Source: Sporosarcina sp. PTS2304 (GTDB taxonomy: Bacteria; Bacillota; Bacilli; Bacillales_A; Planococcaceae). From it: a DNA stretch of 64,000 bases. The translations under genes and the position numbers were made by a program. Of the stretch, positions 46,054 through 54,759 are shown one piece after another. The stretch covers positions 806,001 to 870,000 of the forward strand of contig NZ_CP031230.1 of assembly GCF_003351785.1 (NCBI RefSeq). Direction: 5' to 3'. The notes below the pieces were generated by a model that searched no databases, had not been told where the DNA came from, and was given only the letters and a program-made list of their open reading frames with translations. Numbering within the stretch: the first letter of the stretch is position 1; each line of letters starts with the position of its first letter.

Positions 46054-46398
46054 ATGCCAACATTATTAGAATTAGCTTATCAGGCAGTAGATAGTAAAAA
46101 AGCGGAAGACATCGTTGTATTGAATATGGAGGGCATTTCCCTGATAGCTGATCAGTTTATTATCTGTCACGCAAATTCAGAACGACAAGTCCAGGCGATC
46201 GCACGTGAAGTCGCAGATCAAGCGGCTAAAGAGGGATACACAGTGAAGCGTATGGAAGGATTTGACTCAGGACGTTGGATTCTAGTCGATTTGCTTGATG
46301 TCGTCGTTCACGTCTTCCATAGAGACGAACGCAGTTTCTATAATTTGGAGAAATTATGGGGAGACGCACCGTTGTTGGACGTTGCGAGCGAACAATGA
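46054..46398 (+). CDS. rsfS: ribosomal silencing factor RsfS
   Basis: Binds ribosomal protein L14 and blocks subunit joining during starvation. The 114-residue Iojap-family protein shows DIVVLNMEGISLIADQF near residue 14, EGFDSGRWILVDLLDVVVHVF near 69, and a C-terminal LEKLWGDAP. It starts 3 nt after yqeK and overlaps yqeM by 4 nt. Confidence 0.95.
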   Translation: MPTLLELAYQAVDSKKAEDIVVLNMEGISLIADQFIICHANSERQVQAIAREVADQAAKEGYTVKRMEGFDSGRWILVDLLDVVVHVFHRDERSFYNLEKLWGDAPLLDVASEQ

Positions 46399-47132
46399 GC
46401 TCGTATCAAGAATTCGCCCATATTTACGATGAATTAATGAATGATATACCGTATGACGCCTATGTCGAGTTACTCGATTTGGCGTCTGCTGGCATTTCAG
46501 GAAAAAAAGTGCTGGATATCGGCTGTGGAACGGGCTTGCTTTCTGCGATGTTAGCAAAAAAGGGCGCTCAAGTGACAGCTATTGATTTATCTGCTGATAT
46601 GTTGGAAGTTGCGGCTAAACGTGCGAAGTCACTCGGGCTCTCTATCGATTTTAAGGATCAGCCGATGCAGCAGTTATCAGTGGATGGAACATATGAAGTA
46701 GCAGTTATTTCCATTGATTCGCTAAATTATGTTTTGGACAGACAGGATGTAGAAGAAACGTTTCGCCGTGTTTACAATGCGTTAGAAAGAAATGGCGTGC
46801 TATTATTTGATGTCCACTCTCTATTTAAAATGGATGAAATATTTTTAGAAGGCCCTTTCGTATTTGATAATCAAAGAATTACGTATATTTGGCAGACAGA
46901 ACCTGGCGAAGAAGAGCATTCGATTTACTCAGAGCTAGCTTTTTTTGTGAGTCAAGAAGATGGTTCTTATAAACGATTCGACGAAATACATACGCAACGT
47001 TCATTTGCTGTTACTGATTATGTCGACATGCTTGATCAGGCAGGATTTCAGATCGAACGGATTTTTGCTGATTGGGAAGACGAACCACCAGAAGAAGAAA
47101 GTGAAAGAATATTCTTTCAAGTGCGTAAATAA
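46395..47132 (+). CDS. yqeM: class I SAM-dependent methyltransferase YqeM
   Basis: A 245-residue methyltransferase of unknown substrate. SAM binding is VLDIGCGTGLLSAML near residue 39, followed by AIDLSADMLEVA near 60. No strong ribosome site precedes the ATG at 46395, which overlaps the rsfS stop (ATGA), suggesting coupled translation; an in-frame ATG at 46356 lies within rsfS. Position before the comE genes is conserved. Confidence 0.88.
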   Translation: MSSYQEFAHIYDELMNDIPYDAYVELLDLASAGISGKKVLDIGCGTGLLSAMLAKKGAQVTAIDLSADMLEVAAKRAKSLGLSIDFKDQPMQQLSVDGTYEVAVISIDSLNYVLDRQDVEETFRRVYNALERNGVLLFDVHSLFKMDEIFLEGPFVFDNQRITYIWQTEPGEEEHSIYSELAFFVSQEDGSYKRFDEIHTQRSFAVTDYVDMLDQAGFQIERIFADWEDEPPEEESERIFFQVRK

Positions 47133-47197
47133 CTCTTTTCAACTTGGGGGCAATCGGGTATAGTTAGGAGGACTCCATACGGTGCTGATAGAAAGGG

Positions 47198-47851
47198 TTG
47201 TTGACTATCCATTCATTCATTACCGAAAAATGGCGTACATTACTCATTCCTATAGCAGCAATCGCTGTACTATCCATCGTTCTGTTCTTTCCCCGAGAAC
47301 AAGCGGATCCACTATCCGAAGAACATGGACATTCCCTTTTTGAACCAACAGAAACAGTAGCAGAACTAACAGAAGTTGAAGCGCCTGTAGAAGAAGTCGC
47401 TGAAGTTGTGTCCGTAGCTATTCTCGTAGACGTTAAAGGAGCGGTCAAGTATCCGGGACTATATTCAATGCGTGAAGGAGACCGCTTATTAGACGCTGTC
47501 GATCAAGCGGGCGGGTACACAGAACAAGCAGATACGCGTCTATTGAATCATGCGCAGCGATTAACCGATGAAGCCGTCGTCTACGTGCCCGTTGCAGGTG
47601 AACAGCCGCCCACGTTCGAACAGGCAGCCGCGAGTGCTTCTACAGAAAGCTCGGCAACGAAAGTGAATATAAATACAGCCAATGAAAGTGACTTTCAAAA
47701 CTTGCCTGGGATAGGTCCGTCTAAAGCGCAGGCTATCGTGCAGTATCGGGAAGAGCATGGTGGATTTACAAGCTTGGATGGGTTGAAAGAAGTTTCAGGA
47801 ATTGGCGATAAAACGTTTGAAAAACTAGAATCATTTATTACTCTTAATTGA
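47198..47851 (+). CDS. comEA: competence protein ComEA, DNA receptor
   Basis: The membrane-anchored DNA-binding protein of transformation, passing DNA to ComEC. One N-terminal transmembrane helix (about 14-32) is followed by an acidic linker, an SLBB domain (DVKGAVKYPGLYSM near residue 82), and two helix-hairpin-helix motifs (VNINTANESDFQNLPGIG near 152; KEVSGIGDKTFEKL near 195). It has 217 residues. The start is a TTG at 47198 or 47201 after GAAAGGG; the better AGGAGG at 47167 is too far upstream, so the start is uncertain. Confidence 0.92.
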   Translation: MLTIHSFITEKWRTLLIPIAAIAVLSIVLFFPREQADPLSEEHGHSLFEPTETVAELTEVEAPVEEVAEVVSVAILVDVKGAVKYPGLYSMREGDRLLDAVDQAGGYTEQADTRLLNHAQRLTDEAVVYVPVAGEQPPTFEQAAASASTESSATKVNINTANESDFQNLPGIGPSKAQAIVQYREEHGGFTSLDGLKEVSGIGDKTFEKLESFITLN

Positions 47852-47864
47852 TGGAGGCGACCGT

Positions 47865-48428
47865 ATGGAGCGAATTACTTGGGACCAGTTCTTCATGGCG
47901 CAAAGTCACCTTTTGGCAATGCGTAGTACATGCACTCGATTGTCCGTCGGTTCTATTTTAGTCCGTGATCAGCGCATTATTGCTGGAGGTTATAACGGAT
48001 CGATATCAGGCGGCGATCACTGTATCGAGCATGGCTGTTATGTAGTGGATAATCATTGCGTCCGGACGATACATTCGGAAATGAATGCGTTGTTGCAGTG
48101 TGCTAAATATGGCATACCTGTTTCAGGCGCGACGATTTATGTAACCCATTTTCCATGTCTGCCATGCAGTAAAGCGTTAATACAGGCGGGAATTGAGCGT
48201 GTTCTTTATGCAGAGGATTACCGCAATAGTGATTATGCAATTGAACTGTTCGCGCAAGCTGGTGTTATTACAGAAAAAATACCATTTGACGAGCGTTCAA
48301 TAGACTTCGCTAGTGAAGGAAAGTTTGCGTTATTCAGTGAAATGTTAAAGAAAATGCAAGCGCTTGGTGCGACTGATGAAGAACTGGATACCCTCTCACA
48401 AAGGGTGAATCACTTATTTGGCAAATAA
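47865..48428 (+). CDS. comEB: ComEB / dCMP deaminase family protein
   Basis: A cytidine/deoxycytidylate deaminase-fold protein of 187 residues. The zinc and proton-shuttle motif is TIHSEMNALLQ near residue 68 and the cysteine pair is FPCLPCSKAL near 96, so it is likely active as a dCMP deaminase. In B. subtilis it lies between comEA and comEC but is not needed for DNA uptake. GGAGGCG precedes the ATG. Confidence 0.93.
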   Translation: MERITWDQFFMAQSHLLAMRSTCTRLSVGSILVRDQRIIAGGYNGSISGGDHCIEHGCYVVDNHCVRTIHSEMNALLQCAKYGIPVSGATIYVTHFPCLPCSKALIQAGIERVLYAEDYRNSDYAIELFAQAGVITEKIPFDERSIDFASEGKFALFSEMLKKMQALGATDEELDTLSQRVNHLFGK

Positions 48429-48445
48429 TCCGATCAATACGTTGG

Positions 48446-50710
48446 ATGTATATAGCGATTCCACTGACAATAGCTGCATTTGCGGCTGAGCTCAATGGAT
48501 CGCTTTTATTACTCAACTTGTTATTCCTCATACCTTTTTTCTTTTTACGCAAAGATTATGTTCATTTAGTACTTTGCGCTTCGATTGCCGTTCTCTCTTT
48601 TTTTTATTTCTCCAGCAAATTAGTAACTCTTCCTGAAGACTCATCTGACGTTTCTTTCGTTTGGCAAGAACAAGTAAAAATTGATGGTGGAAAAGTTAAA
48701 GGCTTTGCAAGGCTTTCTGATGATACGGTAGTTTATATGATGTACCCGCTCGAGTCATCCCGTCAAAAAGAAGTATTCCAATCGATCAACTTAGCAACCT
48801 ATCAGTTTACAGCAGAAGTGGTTCAAAAAGAATTGGAACCCGCAGCACATGATTATGCGTTTGATATGAAACGGTATTTACGCATGAACGGAGCAGCAGG
48901 CGTTCTAGAGGTGACAGATATCCATGCGTATAAGCCGTTAACTACTATCCGATCACGCTTATCACATTATCGCTCTAATATAAAAGGACATATTCAACAG
49001 CAGTTTCCTGAGTCGCTTGTTACGGAAGCGGAAGCGCTACTCATTGGGGATCGTTCTAGTATGGATTTGGCATTGCAGGCAGAATACCGCACGCTTGGTA
49101 TTACTCATTTATTCGCAATTTCTGGATTGCATGTAGGCTTATTGACATTTTTTATTCGCGCATTATTACTGCGAATCGGTTTTCGTAAAGAGTGGGTAAC
49201 GTATTGTTTACTATCCTTTCTACCTCTATATGCTTGTATTGCTGGAGGCGCGCCGTCCGTTTGGCGAGCAGTGACGGTGACAATGATTTTATTGTTAGCT
49301 GTTTCGGGTAATTTACGCTTGCGGCTCGATGATGCGTTAGCGATGAGCGCGTTGCTATTTATACTCACACAACCGCATATTGTCTTCCAGCCTGGATTTC
49401 AATTATCCTATTTGGCTGCTTTTTCATTATTGTATTCTTCTGCTATTTTACGAAATGCCTCAAATAGTTTACACGTCTCTTTTTTAGTGACAGTCATTAC
49501 GCAAGTCGCTCTTTATCCAGTGTTGCTTTATCATTTTTTCGAACTATCCATTTCTTCGTTCCTCGCTAATTTATTTTATGTACCATTGTATTCCGTGATT
49601 ATTTTACCAGCGAATATACTACTCTTAGCATGCAGTTATATAATGCCTCCGGTCGCCTCTATTCTTTTCAGCATATATGAACCTATTCGTCAGTGGATAG
49701 GAACTATGACTTCCTGGCTAGCTTCGTTACCTTATCAAATGTGGACGCCCGGCCAGCCGGATGGATGGGGTGCTGTGTTTGCTGTAATTGGTATTTTACT
49801 CTTTTTAGTCTGTCTAGAAAGAAAGAAGTTCATCGGTCTAGGCGTCATTTGTTTACTCATTCCAGCTGTGTATTTGGAATATAAGCCTACACTGCACCGT
49901 GATGTAATCGTCTCTTATCTGGATGTTGGACAAGGGGATAGTACAATTATTGAACTTCCGTTTCGCAAAGCAGTGTACGTCATTGATACAGGTGGAGTCG
50001 TTCATTTCGGCGAAAAAAACTGGAAAACGCCCGACCGATCATTTGAAGTAGGGCGCAATATTGTCGTGCCTTATTTAAAAGCGAAAGGTATTACAACGAT
50101 CGATCGCTTGCTTATTACCCATGCAGATGCAGATCATATGGAAGGTGCAGATGAAGTGTTAGAAGAGGTACGTGTTAAAGAGATTCATATGCCGCCGGGG
50201 AGCGAAGTAGAGAAGTCGATGGAAGACGTCTTACGATTAGCTAGGCTACAGAAGATTCCACTCGCGTTAGTAGGCGAAGGACTTCATTGGTCTCAGGCAG
50301 GGTATCAGTTCCAGTACGTGGCACCTGAAGAAGGGCGCTATGAAGGGAATGATAGTTCGCTAGTGCTGATCATGACAAACGGTAAAGTGAGTTGTATATT
50401 CCCCGGAGATTTAGAGATGGACGGAGAAAGAAGAATAATCAATCGCTATCAGAACACAGATTTTGGGCGGGTCATTTTAAAAGCAGGCCATCATGGCAGT
50501 AAAACATCCAGCACAGAGCCGTTCGTACGCTTAATCAAACCAGAACTCGCCATCATATCAGCGGGGAGAAATAGCCGCTATGGACATCCGCATGTCGAAG
50601 TGACTGAACGATTCGATTTTCATGGCATACCGTATCTTTCCACAGCAGAAAGCGGCACGATTGAACTGCGTTTAAACGAAGATGCTTATGTGATTTCAAG
50701 CTCTAGATAA
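48446..50710 (+). CDS. comEC: competence protein ComEC, DNA uptake channel
   Basis: The transmembrane channel through which single-stranded DNA enters during transformation. The 754-residue protein has N-terminal helices and an OB-like DUF4131 region (to about 170), a multi-helix competence domain (FAISGLHVGLLTFF near 225), and a C-terminal metallo-beta-lactamase domain. That domain retains LDVGQGDS near 492, THADADHMEG near 558, and KAGHHGSKTSS near 675, suggesting it can degrade the non-entering strand. No clear ribosome site precedes the ATG, 17 nt after comEB. Confidence 0.94.
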   Translation: MYIAIPLTIAAFAAELNGSLLLLNLLFLIPFFFLRKDYVHLVLCASIAVLSFFYFSSKLVTLPEDSSDVSFVWQEQVKIDGGKVKGFARLSDDTVVYMMYPLESSRQKEVFQSINLATYQFTAEVVQKELEPAAHDYAFDMKRYLRMNGAAGVLEVTDIHAYKPLTTIRSRLSHYRSNIKGHIQQQFPESLVTEAEALLIGDRSSMDLALQAEYRTLGITHLFAISGLHVGLLTFFIRALLLRIGFRKEWVTYCLLSFLPLYACIAGGAPSVWRAVTVTMILLLAVSGNLRLRLDDALAMSALLFILTQPHIVFQPGFQLSYLAAFSLLYSSAILRNASNSLHVSFLVTVITQVALYPVLLYHFFELSISSFLANLFYVPLYSVIILPANILLLACSYIMPPVASILFSIYEPIRQWIGTMTSWLASLPYQMWTPGQPDGWGAVFAVIGILLFLVCLERKKFIGLGVICLLIPAVYLEYKPTLHRDVIVSYLDVGQGDSTIIELPFRKAVYVIDTGGVVHFGEKNWKTPDRSFEVGRNIVVPYLKAKGITTIDRLLITHADADHMEGADEVLEEVRVKEIHMPPGSEVEKSMEDVLRLARLQKIPLALVGEGLHWSQAGYQFQYVAPEEGRYEGNDSSLVLIMTNGKVSCIFPGDLEMDGERRIINRYQNTDFGRVILKAGHHGSKTSSTEPFVRLIKPELAIISAGRNSRYGHPHVEVTERFDFHGIPYLSTAESGTIELRLNEDAYVISSSR

Positions 50711-50723
50711 TGCTGTGAAAAGC

Positions 50724-50764
50724 AAATAGACACAGCCGTTATAAAAACGGTTGTGTCTATTTTA
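50724..50764. terminator. terminator after comEC
   Basis: AAATAGACACAGCCGTT at 50724-50740 pairs with AACGGTTGTGTCTATTT at 50746-50762. It lies between comEC and the convergent yqzM and could act in both directions. Confidence 0.85.
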
Positions 50765-50775
50765 TCCAATATTGA

Positions 50776-50910
50776 TTAGCGGGCAACGATATCGATGATC
50801 GTAGCAACAACAAAAATTAAAGAAAAACCGATAAACGCTACACCAAAGCCAATGCCTGAGTCAATCGCATCATTACGTTTTGATTGAACATCATGTTCAA
50901 ATTCATTCAT
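50776..50910 (-). CDS. yqzM: small membrane protein YqzM
   Basis: A 44-residue protein starting MNEFEHDVQSKRNDAIDSG, with one transmembrane helix (about residues 20-42). It closely resembles B. subtilis YqzM, also 44 residues and located between comEC and holA. TTAGGAGGTG precedes the ATG on the minus strand. Function unknown. Confidence 0.88.
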   Translation of the reverse strand: MNEFEHDVQSKRNDAIDSGIGFGVAFIGFSLIFVVATIIDIVAR

Positions 50911-51162
50911 TGCTACACCTCCTAATTCCATACTAAGTATAGATGAAAGTGAGCGAAAAATCCATAAAAATTGCAGTTTAAAGCTTCTTCCATAGACGAT
51001 GACACAAATTGTTCAAAGACTCGGTGCGTTGAGCAGAGAAACGCTTGGTCTGCACGCTGCGTTTGAAGTTCATAAATTTTGATAGTGATCGATTCATTGT
51101 AGCCACTTTGACGCTGGTCAAATCGTTACTTATCACTTCCTGCATCTAGCAACGACAAAAGC

Positions 51163-51312
51163 TCAATAATACCGATCTTTCTCTGCAGTTTCCCGATGAT
51201 TGGGAGTCATAGGCTCTTGCTTCGGCTGCAAATGACCGAACTCCGCCAACTCTATAGAAATCTCTTCCTTCTGTTCTTTCTTCGGCAACACACGCTTATC
51301 CTTACGCTCATC
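51163..51312 (-). CDS. 49-residue hypothetical protein
   Basis: A small open frame read on the minus strand from the ATG at 51312 to the TGA at 51165. AAGGAGG lies 12 nt upstream. A nearer ATG at 51316 is out of frame and stops after six codons. The product is highly charged: a basic start (MSVRDKRVLPKKEQKEE), an acidic middle (ISIELAEFG), and a polar end (NHRETAEKDRYY). It has no membrane helix and I do not recognise it. It resembles small sporulation-type or cytoplasmic proteins in composition only. Confidence 0.5.
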   Translation of the reverse strand, partial: DERKDKRVLPKKEQKEEISIELAEFGHLQPKQEPMTPNHRETAEKDRYY

Positions 51313-51484
51313 CATAAAAAAGACCTCCTTTTCTAGCTAGTATGGAGAACTTCGCTATTTTCATGTATAATAACTACATGATTTTATCAACATTGTGAGT
51401 AATCATATTCTGTATAATTCCTCATTCATTCAGTTACAAGCGGATTTGACTATGCAATTGGATGGAGCGACGCTGACTTAGCGG

Positions 51485-51715
51485 GTCTTGTGGCTTGCGC
51501 TTTCAGACGATACGCTTTTCGGAGGGGACGCGGTGGGCCGTCAAGCGCTACGAGTTACACCTGTCAAGTGCAAAGATGTGCTCCTTCTCGCTGCGCTTCA
51601 CTCGCAAAAGCCGTCCTTCGCTACGGCTTTTCCTGAACCTCCCGGAGTCGATCGTTTGTAAGCTCCAAGCCGTACTTAGTGTGTGTGACAGTTTGATCAC
51701 TCTTTGTATATGGTG
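51485..51715 (+). repeat. isolated class B hairpin repeat, inverted relative to array B
   Basis: It matches the reverse complement of an array B core: GTCTTGTGGCTTGCGC at the start, ACGCTTTTCGGAGGGG, CGCGGTGGGCCGTCAAG, TTACACCTGTC, then GGAGTCGATCG and TGATCACTCTTTGTAT at the end. The central loop carries the 67-bp insert also seen in array A. Confidence 0.9.
51566..51632. repeat. 67-bp insert in the class B repeat
   Basis: Beginning AAGTGCAAAGATGTGCTCC and ending near CTACGGCTTTTCC, it is almost identical to 5939-6005. It sits at the equivalent place, immediately after CCTGTC. Confidence 0.85.
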
Positions 51716-51907
51716 AAAAACTAAGTAAGTAGACTTGTCTGAAACGATTCGTACGCTTTTGAAGGTAGATAGCGGTGAAGTGTTGCTAGCTACTATGACT
51801 GTTTCGATGAACTGAGCGGAGAGAGCAATGACTCTATATGCATTCAGTCAGGCAATCTATGTCTTTATCCACACTGTCCAGGAAGCGTCACTTACCATAC
51901 TCTATTT
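51716..51907 (-). repeat. inverted copy of the A-B linker
   Basis: The reverse complement contains AGAAATAGAGTATGGTAAG, CTTCCTGGACAGTGTG, ATATAGAGTCATTGCT and CATCGAAACAGTCATAG, matching 6080-6216 with scattered substitutions and small length changes. No gene is visible. Confidence 0.85.
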
Positions 51908-52023
51908 CTGAACGAACACAAATTGACTTACGAGCACAAATTCAAAGATTCTCCCCGAAGAATTGGTGAGTCCGCTGCGTCCCCTCAGGAAAGCGTCCGG
52001 TTTCTCTCGGCAGAATTCTAAAC
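51908..52023 (-). repeat. truncated class A hairpin repeat, inverted
   Basis: It matches the reverse complement of an array A unit: GAACGAACACAAATTGACTT, then AAGATTCTCCCC, and GAGTCCGCTGCGTCCCCTC followed by AGGAAAGCGTCCGGTT. The central 60-70 bp of the unit are missing. Nothing else is seen from 52024 to the holA ribosome site. Confidence 0.85.
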
Positions 52024-52167
52024 GATACACTACCTCTACAATTACTTGTCAATAGCACCTCATTTCCGAATGCCAAGTCCTTTCTTTACATAATCAACAG
52101 GCTTGGGATTTTATAAAACTCACTATGCAAACCTATACGTAAGAAACAACACATTGAGGTGAATGAA

Positions 52168-53175
52168 ATGGTTACAAAAATATGGAATACAATTGAAAAA
52201 GGCGACGTGCAACCTGTCTATTTACTGACTGGCACCGAACAGCACTTACTAGATGAAACTATAAAGAAATTAATTCGTGCCATACCCGGGATGACATCGG
52301 CTGAAGTGAACCGTTTCGACCTGGAAGAGATTCCGATTCAAGCTGTGTTAGAAGTGGCGGATGAATTGCCATTTCTTGTCGAACATAAACTCATCGTCGC
52401 AAAAAACTGCTCCTTCTTAAAAGCGACAGATCAATCTAAAGATAAGCAGAACCATCAATTGGAACACTTTGAAAAATGGTTGGAAAACCCATCTCCTACA
52501 GCTACCGTCGTATTTATCGCACCTTATGAAAAACTGGATGCACGCAAAAGAATTACGAAAAAGATCAAAAAACATGCAGTCGTCGTGGAAGCTGAAACAT
52601 TGCAAGGGCAGGATTTGTCTACGTGGATTATGCAGCATGGAAAAGATAAAGGAATTGTCTTTGAAAAAAATGAAGCTAATCTTCTTATGGATATGTCAGG
52701 AACAGATTTACTGACCCTTTCGACTGAAGTAGAGAAAATTGCAGCTTATTTGTCTTATAAAGGAACGGTGACTGCAGAGATCATTGAACAATTAGTTGCG
52801 CGTACACCCGAAATGGATGTTTTCCGTCTGACAGATTCCTTCGTCAATGGAAAGATAGCCGAATCGTTAGCCGTATACCATGACTTAATGCGAAATGGCG
52901 AAGAACCGATTATGCTGACATCACTAATCGCTAGCCAAGTACGGTTGATGATACATGTAGTGAATTTGCGGAAAAAAGGCTATCAGCAACAGCAAATAGC
53001 GACAACATTGCATATCCATCCGTATCGCGTAAAATTAATGATGCAGCGCACACTGCCGCCAATGCCCATTTTATTGAAAGCATTAAACGACTTAGCGACC
53101 ATTGATTTACAATTAAAAACAACGAGTGGAAACCGTCAAAGAAGACTCGAATTATTTTTGATGAGTGGCTTATAA
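52168..53175 (+). CDS. holA: DNA polymerase III delta subunit
   Basis: The clamp-opening wrench of the clamp loader. The 335-residue protein has PVYLLTGTEQHLLDE near residue 16 (degenerate nucleotide-binding region), ADELPFLVEHKLIVAKN near 68, and DLTTLS-type helices around 180. The C-terminal collar domain holds LIASQVRLM near 254. GAGGTGA fits the ATG at 52168; the GTG at 52159 lies within the site. B. subtilis yqeN is its counterpart. Confidence 0.93.
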   Translation: MVTKIWNTIEKGDVQPVYLLTGTEQHLLDETIKKLIRAIPGMTSAEVNRFDLEEIPIQAVLEVADELPFLVEHKLIVAKNCSFLKATDQSKDKQNHQLEHFEKWLENPSPTATVVFIAPYEKLDARKRITKKIKKHAVVVEAETLQGQDLSTWIMQHGKDKGIVFEKNEANLLMDMSGTDLLTLSTEVEKIAAYLSYKGTVTAEIIEQLVARTPEMDVFRLTDSFVNGKIAESLAVYHDLMRNGEEPIMLTSLIASQVRLMIHVVNLRKKGYQQQQIATTLHIHPYRVKLMMQRTLPPMPILLKALNDLATIDLQLKTTSGNRQRRLELFLMSGL

Positions 53176-53184
53176 CAATGCAAA

Positions 53185-53214
53185 AAAGACTGCCGTCACG
53201 AAGAGGCAGTCTTT
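53185..53214. terminator. bidirectional terminator between holA and rpsT
   Basis: AAAGACTGCC at 53185-53194 pairs with GGCAGTCTTT at 53205-53214, flanked by A-rich sequence on the left and T-rich on the right. It serves two convergent genes. Confidence 0.8.
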
Positions 53215-53221
53215 ACATGTT

Positions 53222-53473
53222 TTATTGAGCTTTTTTAGTTAGACGTGATTTTTGACGAGCAGCAGTGTTTTTATGGATAAGACCCTTACGAGCAGCAGTG
53301 TCCACTTTTTTCACAGCATCTTTCACTAATTCTTGTGCGTTTTCTTCTTTTGCAAGAATAGCAGTATCCGCTTTACGGATTGCAGTACGCATAGAAGCTT
53401 TCACGTGAGAGTTTTGCTCGTTAGCAGCTGTACTTTGCTTAACGCGTTTGATAGCACCTTTAATATTTGGCAT
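53222..53473 (-). CDS. rpsT: 30S ribosomal protein S20
   Basis: A primary 16S rRNA-binding protein of 83 residues, lysine- and arginine-rich and alpha-helical. It starts MPNIKGAIKRVKQS and ends in GLIHKNTAARQKSRLTKK, the typical S20 C-terminal signature. GGAGGTG precedes the ATG. Convergent with holA and divergent from gpr, as in B. subtilis. Confidence 0.97.
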   Translation of the reverse strand: MPNIKGAIKRVKQSTAANEQNSHVKASMRTAIRKADTAILAKEENAQELVKDAVKKVDTAARKGLIHKNTAARQKSRLTKKAQ

Positions 53474-53620
53474 TTAATTCACCTCCAGCTTTTAGGTATA
53501 GCAAGAGTGTTTCCACAATCATCCGGACATCTCTTTACAACAAGCATAATTTTAACAAAGCTATCGGGATAATGCAAGAAAAAAAGGTAAAGCTTTTAGA
53601 CTTTACAGCTGAATTCCTGC

Positions 53621-53649
53621 GAATAAAGGAAAGGTTTTGGTACAAACTA
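53621..53649 (+). promoter_or_regulatory. candidate forespore (sigma-F/G) promoter of gpr
   Basis: GAATA at 53621-53625 and CAAACTA at 53643-53649 with a 17-nt spacer resemble the forespore consensus (GHATR and CATWHTA-like). Forespore expression of gpr is established in B. subtilis. The leader would be only about 13 nt. Confidence 0.4.
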
Positions 53650-53668
53650 TTGGATAGAGGTGAATTCA

Positions 53669-54706
53669 ATGGGCGAAATTAATTACTACCGAACCGATTT
53701 GATTGATGAAAGTGATGAATTTGTAAAGCACCAATCCGCTCGGGAAGAGAAAAAACTAAAGAATATGTCTGGTATCGACGTGGAAGAGCAAACGATCGGT
53801 CGAATTAAAGCTACAACAGTGAAAGTACATGCGGAAGGAGAAGAAGAGATCGGCAAAGCGAAAGGAACATATATTACGCTAACCGTTCCGACACTAGCTG
53901 TTCACGAAATAGATGAAATAGAAAAAGTATGTACAGTAGTTGTAGAGAAAATGTCGTTATTGCTAAAAGAAAAGCTTCCTCAACAGGCGAAGAAAATCTT
54001 ATTAGTCGGGCTGGGCAACCGCGATATCACACCTGATGCAGTCGGTCCGTTGACAATGGATTATGTGAAAGAAGTAATACCGGAGTACTATGAAGCAGAT
54101 GAAAGTGACATTATTGTTTATGCGCCTGGTGTGACGATACAGACGGGTTTAGAAACAGCGTCATTCGTTAAGGCCATCGTTGACCAAGCGAAGCCAGACG
54201 TGTTAATTGTTGTAGATGCACTCGCGGCTAGAAGTAGTTCGCGTCTTTGCCGGACTATTCAATTGACGGATACGGGTATTCATCCAGGATCAGGTGTAGG
54301 GAACAGCCGTAAAGAATTGTCGGAAAAAAGCTTGCACATTCCAGTACTGGCGATCGGTGTTCCGACGGTTGTGGATGGCCCGGTTTTGGTAGCAGATGCA
54401 ATCGATACGATGTTTGGATACATTGCAGCAAAAATTGAAGAAGCCGATATGCCCTCATCAAAATTAGCTACAGGACGTTTTCCACAACATCTGAAATCAG
54501 ACGCAAATCGCACATCACTGGCTCCTATATTTGGCGATTGGTCTTCCTGGACGCATGAAGAGCGTGTTCAACTATTTGAGGAGGTGTTAACAGCGCAAGA
54601 ACTAGCTACATTTATTTCACCTAAGGAAATTGATTCGTGGGTTGCGAACTACGCTTCCGCATTGTCAACATCCTTAGTCGAATGGATTCATCAAGTAAAA
54701 AATTAA
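53669..54706 (+). CDS. gpr: germination protease GPR
   Basis: The spore protease that degrades small acid-soluble proteins at germination; made as an inactive tetrameric zymogen in the forespore. The 345-residue A25-family peptidase has an N-terminal propeptide (YYRTDLIDESDEF), GLGNRDITPDAVGP near residue 113, APGVTIQTGLETA near 155, and VVDALAARSSSR near 180. GAGGTGA selects the ATG at 53669. A likely forespore promoter lies upstream. Confidence 0.95.
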   Translation: MGEINYYRTDLIDESDEFVKHQSAREEKKLKNMSGIDVEEQTIGRIKATTVKVHAEGEEEIGKAKGTYITLTVPTLAVHEIDEIEKVCTVVVEKMSLLLKEKLPQQAKKILLVGLGNRDITPDAVGPLTMDYVKEVIPEYYEADESDIIVYAPGVTIQTGLETASFVKAIVDQAKPDVLIVVDALAARSSSRLCRTIQLTDTGIHPGSGVGNSRKELSEKSLHIPVLAIGVPTVVDGPVLVADAIDTMFGYIAAKIEEADMPSSKLATGRFPQHLKSDANRTSLAPIFGDWSSWTHEERVQLFEEVLTAQELATFISPKEIDSWVANYASALSTSLVEWIHQVKN

Positions 54707-54710
54707 ACTA

Positions 54711-54740
54711 GTCATTGACCCATTTTCTTCTGCATAGAGT
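54711..54740 (+). promoter_or_regulatory. candidate sigma-E promoter of spoIIP
   Basis: GTCATT at 54711-54716 and CATAGAGT at 54733-54740 loosely resemble mother-cell sigma-E elements (the -10 matches CATACAAT at six of eight). Spacing is slightly long. It lies 20 nt upstream of spoIIP. Confidence 0.3.
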
Positions 54741-54759
54741 GGAAGATGGAGGGATCAAT

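Noticed and set aside
50978-51145. 55-codon basic ORF on the minus strand just after the 49-residue gene
   Set aside because: No ribosome binding site, unconvincing composition, and no recognisable motif. It remains possible but unsupported.
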